A stretch of DNA of 51,128 nt from PALSA-505 sp035308365 (GTDB taxonomy: Bacteria; Actinomycetota; Actinomycetes; Streptosporangiales; Streptosporangiaceae). The DNA lies in assembly GCA_035308365.1 (NCBI GenBank), contig DATGGU010000120.1, forward strand, positions 1 through 51,128. The letters are read 5' to 3'. How positions within the stretch are numbered: the stretch's first letter is position 1; every line of letters begins with the position of its first letter. Below are positions 48,926-51,128 of the stretch, in pieces. The position numbers and the translations under genes are program-made. The notes beneath the pieces are model-generated. The model was given only the letters and a program-made list of their open reading frames with translations. It was not told where the DNA came from and did not search any database.

Positions 48926-49931
48926 GCTGGTCGATCTCGGCCAGGATCGCGTCGCGGGTCTGGCCGGAGCAGAAGGCTGCCCGGGTGGCGGTGCGGGCCA
49001 GACCGGCCAGGGCATGGGAGTCCAGGCCGAACTCGGTGTGGCAGAGCAGGTACTCGCGGTTGAGGTCGGTGTGGAACATGCCGGGGTCGTCGGTGTTGAT
49101 GGTGACCGGCACTCCGGCCGCCAGCAGGGTTGGCAGCGGATGCTGGGAGAGGCCGGGGACGGCGGAGGTGCAGACGTTGGAGGTGGGGCAGACGTCCAGC
49201 GTTACCTGGTGGGCGGCCAGGTAATCCATGAGCGTTGGGTCGGCGGCGGCGCTGATGCCGTGGCCGATGCGTTCGGCGCCCAGGTCCCGGATGGCTGCCC
49301 AGACTTCCTGGGGACCGGCGGTTTCGCCCGCGTGCGGGATGCTGTGCAGGCCGGCGTCCCGGGCGTCGTGGAAGACGGCGGCGTAATCGGCGCGGTTGAT
49401 GCCGGATTCGGGACCGGCCAGGCCGAGGCCGACGGTGCCCGGCGGCCGGTAGCCGACGGCGAATGCGAGTGTCTCCTGCGCTCCGGCCGGGCCGAGTGTG
49501 GCGTCGGCGTCGAAGATCCAGGCCAGTTCGACGTTGTAACGTTCCTGAGCCAGGGCGTGCCCGTCGGCGAGAGCCTGGGCCAGGTCGTCGGGGGTGATCC
49601 CGGCCATCCGGTTGCGAACGCAGGTGACCTGCACCTCGGCGTAGCGGGTGTGGCTGGCGGAGAGCTGGCGGCCCAGGCCGTCCAGCAGGGTGACCACGTC
49701 GGCGCCGGTGCGGACCAGAAGGTTCACCTGGGAATAGACGTTGAGGAAGTGCGCGAAGCTGGTGAACTCATAGAACTGCTTCAGCGCTTCGGGCTCGGTG
49801 GGCACGCCGCCGTCGGGATGCCGCCTGGCCAGGGTGAGGACCGTCTCCGGGTCCGCGGAGCCGACCAGGTGCACATGCAACTCGACCTTGGGCAGGGCGG
49901 CCACGAACGCCACCACGTCAGTTGATGACAT
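48894..49931 (-). CDS. Adenosine-deaminase-family enzyme, aminodeoxyfutalosine-deaminase-like
   Basis: A 345-residue metal-dependent deaminase with GGAAGGA before the ATG. Metal ligands: H19 and H21 in KVELHVHLVGSA, His and catalytic Glu in SIPHAGETAGPQ, and the Asp pair in INTDDPGMFHTDLNREY. True adenosine deaminases have Asp or Glu after H-x-H-L (HLDGS); here it is Val. KVELHVHLVGSA resembles Streptomyces proteins linked to 6-aminodeoxyfutalosine deamination in the menaquinone pathway. No mqn genes are in the window, so adenosine or a related nucleoside remains possible. Confidence 0.8.
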   Translation of the reverse strand: MSSTDVVAFVAALPKVELHVHLVGSADPETVLTLARRHPDGGVPTEPEALKQFYEFTSFAHFLNVYSQVNLLVRTGADVVTLLDGLGRQLSASHTRYAEVQVTCVRNRMAGITPDDLAQALADGHALAQERYNVELAWIFDADATLGPAGAQETLAFAVGYRPPGTVGLGLAGPESGINRADYAAVFHDARDAGLHSIPHAGETAGPQEVWAAIRDLGAERIGHGISAAADPTLMDYLAAHQVTLDVCPTSNVCTSAVPGLSQHPLPTLLAAGVPVTINTDDPGMFHTDLNREYLLCHTEFGLDSHALAGLARTATRAAFCSGQTRDAILAEIDQLTASITGGRP

Positions 49932-49946
49932 GAGGGTCCTTCCTTG

Positions 49947-50780
49947 TCATCCCACCGGGCGGCGGGCCAGTTCGCAGGCGAACACCATGGTCTGGGGCAG
50001 CGCGCCGGAGGGTTCGCAGGACAGCATGTCGCGGCGCAGGCCGGCTTCGAACTCGCCGGCCTGGGCGCCCACGGCGGCGCGGGAGAAGACCGAGGTCGAG
50101 TACAGGAAGCCGATGAGCGATCCGGGTGTCCACTCGTGGGCGATGGCGAACTCGTAGCGGCCGATGGGCTGGAGGCCCGCTTCCTCCAGGATCACTCGGT
50201 CGGGGCGGTTCCTGCGGTCCTCGGCGTATCCGGCCGGAACGCGGTCACGGGTTCCGGCCCAGTCCAGCCAGCGGTCGCAGGCCACCCGCAGGACCCGCTG
50301 CCACGGTCTCTCCCTCCCCCAGGGATCACCGCCCCACAACAGGGCCAGGTGGCCGCCCGGTTTGAGCCAGCGCAGGACGCTGGCGGCGACGCCCACCCTG
50401 GGCAGCCGGTGGAAGGCGTTGCCCACGGCAACCAGGTCGAAGGACTCATCCGGCGCGGTCAGTTCCTGGGCCGCCGAGGTCAGCGCGTGGATGCCGGTTA
50501 TTCCGGCCGCCCGCGCCTTCGCCTGGACGGTCGCGGTCATGTCCGGCTCCTGGTCGACGGCCCAGACCTCGGCGAAGCGCCCATGCAGCGCGAAGGTGAT
50601 CTGACCGGTGCCGCAGGCAAGATCGAGCAGCCTCCCCGTGCCGTCCGCCCCGGTCCGCCGGACCAGATCCTCGATCAGGGCAGCCGGGTAAGGCACCCGG
50701 AAGCGGTCGTAATCCTGGGCGGCGCCCTGATACAGGTCAGGCCGGAACTCAAGATCGCCCACAGGCGCCCATCCTCCCAT
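49947..50780 (-). CDS. Class I SAM-dependent methyltransferase
   Basis: A 277-residue protein with the Methyltransf_11/25 pattern: RLLDLACGTGQITFALHG (SAM motif I), EVWAVDQEPDM, then FDLVAVGNAFHRLPR (motif near the substrate pocket) and WLKPGGHLALLWGG. The substrate is unknown. The ATG lies at the edge of a 32-bp repeat array with no ribosome-binding site. A GTG six codons in (MGDLEFRPDL) has GGGAGG 10 nt upstream and may be the true start. The gene is 15 bp downstream of nothing else on its strand and precedes the deaminase gene, 15 bp away, so the two are probably one transcript. Confidence 0.85.
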   Translation of the reverse strand: MGGWAPVGDLEFRPDLYQGAAQDYDRFRVPYPAALIEDLVRRTGADGTGRLLDLACGTGQITFALHGRFAEVWAVDQEPDMTATVQAKARAAGITGIHALTSAAQELTAPDESFDLVAVGNAFHRLPRVGVAASVLRWLKPGGHLALLWGGDPWGRERPWQRVLRVACDRWLDWAGTRDRVPAGYAEDRRNRPDRVILEEAGLQPIGRYEFAIAHEWTPGSLIGFLYSTSVFSRAAVGAQAGEFEAGLRRDMLSCEPSGALPQTMVFACELARRPVG

Positions 50781-50905
50781 GGCGGACGAAACCCGGATCG
50801 ACACCCTCGGATGGCGGACGAAACCCGGATCGACACCCTCGCATGGCGGACGAAACCCGGATCGACACCCTCGGATGGCGGACGAAACCCGGATCGACCG
50901 CCTGG
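50779..50905. repeat. About four 32-bp tandem repeats upstream of the methyltransferase
   Basis: Units begin at 50779, 50811, 50843 and 50875, each starting ATGGCGGACGAAACCCGG and continuing ATCGACACCCTCGG; the fourth is incomplete. The third segment CCGGATCGACACCCTCGG resembles the core of the 30-bp repeats in mftB and recQ. The period is not a multiple of three, and the array occupies the 5' leader/promoter of the methyltransferase gene. Confidence 0.85.
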
Positions 50906-50930
50906 GGACACCCGCCTTGATCTTGTCCCC
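50904..50930. other. Inverted repeat next to the 32-bp array
   Basis: GGGGACA (50904-50910) and TGTCCCC (50924-50930) form a perfect 7-bp dyad with a 13-nt spacer, between divergent genes. It may be an operator or a weak terminator. Confidence 0.35.
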
Positions 50931-50983
50931 GCGGTGCCGATGCTGGAAGGAGCATTGCGGGACCAGTTCGGCGATCCCGGCCG

Positions 50984-50989
50984 TAGTAT
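50984..50989 (+). promoter_or_regulatory. Leaderless -10 element of the last gene
   Basis: TAGTAT lies 7 nt before the ATG, putting +1 at or next to the start codon. There is no ribosome-binding site between them. No convincing -35 is visible. Confidence 0.45.
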
Positions 50990-50996
50990 TCCGCTC

Positions 50997-51128
50997 ATGA
51001 TCAATACGGGTTCGGGCGAAGACGGCGCGGCGGGTTCGGGCGAAGACGGTGCCGTGGGGCCGGGCGAAGACGGTGCCGTGGGGCCGGGCGAAGGTGGCGC
51101 AGTGGGGCCGGGCGAAGGTGGCGCAGTG
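50997..51128 (+). CDS. Start of a repeat-rich protein, 3' partial
   Basis: The frame opens MINTGSGEDGAAGSGEDGAV and continues as an octapeptide repeat close to GPGEDGAV or GPGEGGAV, encoded by a 24-bp tandem repeat that runs off the window. The last copies are identical. The rest of the protein is not visible, so the family is unknown. A leaderless -10 directly precedes it. It may be a genuine gene whose N-terminus is an expanding disordered tract. Confidence 0.5.
   Translation, partial: MINTGSGEDGAAGSGEDGAVGPGEDGAVGPGEGGAVGPGEGGAV
51015..51128 (+). repeat. 24-bp tandem repeat at the window end
   Basis: About four to five 24-bp units (core GGGCCGGGCGAAGACGGTGC) follow one another, with the last two being exact copies of a GGTGGCGCAG variant. 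They keep the frame of the partial gene. The period and sequence differ from the 30- and 32-bp family. Confidence 0.8.

Overview
The window is GC-rich actinobacterial chromosome, with many GTG starts, GTGA/ATGA stop-start overlaps, several leaderless promoters, and families typical of Actinomycetota: mycofactocin genes, a large LuxR-type ATPase regulator, RodZ-like helix-turn-helix membrane proteins, a RecQ-phosphoribosyltransferase fusion and a futalosine-type deaminase. I cannot place it below class level. No rRNA, tRNA, complete insertion sequence or CRISPR array is visible.

Layout. Positions 1-1800 look decayed: a flavin oxidoreductase with a replaced C-terminus, a glyoxalase-fold remnant and a frameshifted tyrosine-recombinase remnant. 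From 1.9 to 10.4 kb lie a small secreted cysteine protein and three secreted beta-propeller proteins (YVTN, sialidase-like, YVTN plus IPT), followed by a large LuxR-type ATPase regulator (10.5-13.3 kb) and a NarL-type two-component pair (13.6-15.0 kb). Then come a DHA2 drug transporter, an aldo/keto reductase and an adenine-deaminase-type enzyme.

Positions 18.9-21.3 kb hold a mycofactocin locus, mftR divergent from mftA-mftB-mftC. mftD, mftE and mftF are absent here, and a decayed TPR fragment sits immediately downstream of mftC. Two copies of a 15-bp dyad lie between mftR and mftA. Next are a small membrane protein, an AlkZ-like DNA glycosylase, a VapBC pair with a leaderless promoter, a zinc-finger small-protein pair, an AT-rich regulatory island and a GH27 alpha-galactosidase. 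A UvrD-type helicase, a D,D-carboxypeptidase lacking its nucleophile motif, and a PHA synthase-alcohol dehydrogenase operon follow.

Positions 32.2-45.2 kb carry two envelope proteins with long Tyr/Pro repeat domains, an OmpR-type two-component pair, an Orn/Lys/Arg-decarboxylase-fold enzyme, a Uma2 nuclease, a diguanylate cyclase with an intact I-site and a duplicated upstream 16-mer, an MFS exporter, a YciC-like membrane protein and a cell-wall amidase. The last part has a small conserved protein with a strong terminator, RecQ, a membrane protein, an aminodeoxyfutalosine-deaminase-like enzyme, a methyltransferase and the start of a repeat-rich gene.

The least ordinary signal is a dispersed tandem-repeat family. 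A 30-bp unit occurs five times at the 3' end of mftB and five times inside recQ, and a related 32-bp unit lies in front of the methyltransferase gene. All three share a core close to CGACACCCTACGG. The unit is read in opposite orientations in mftB and recQ, yet stays in frame in both. That suggests an expanding DNA element rather than a conserved peptide.
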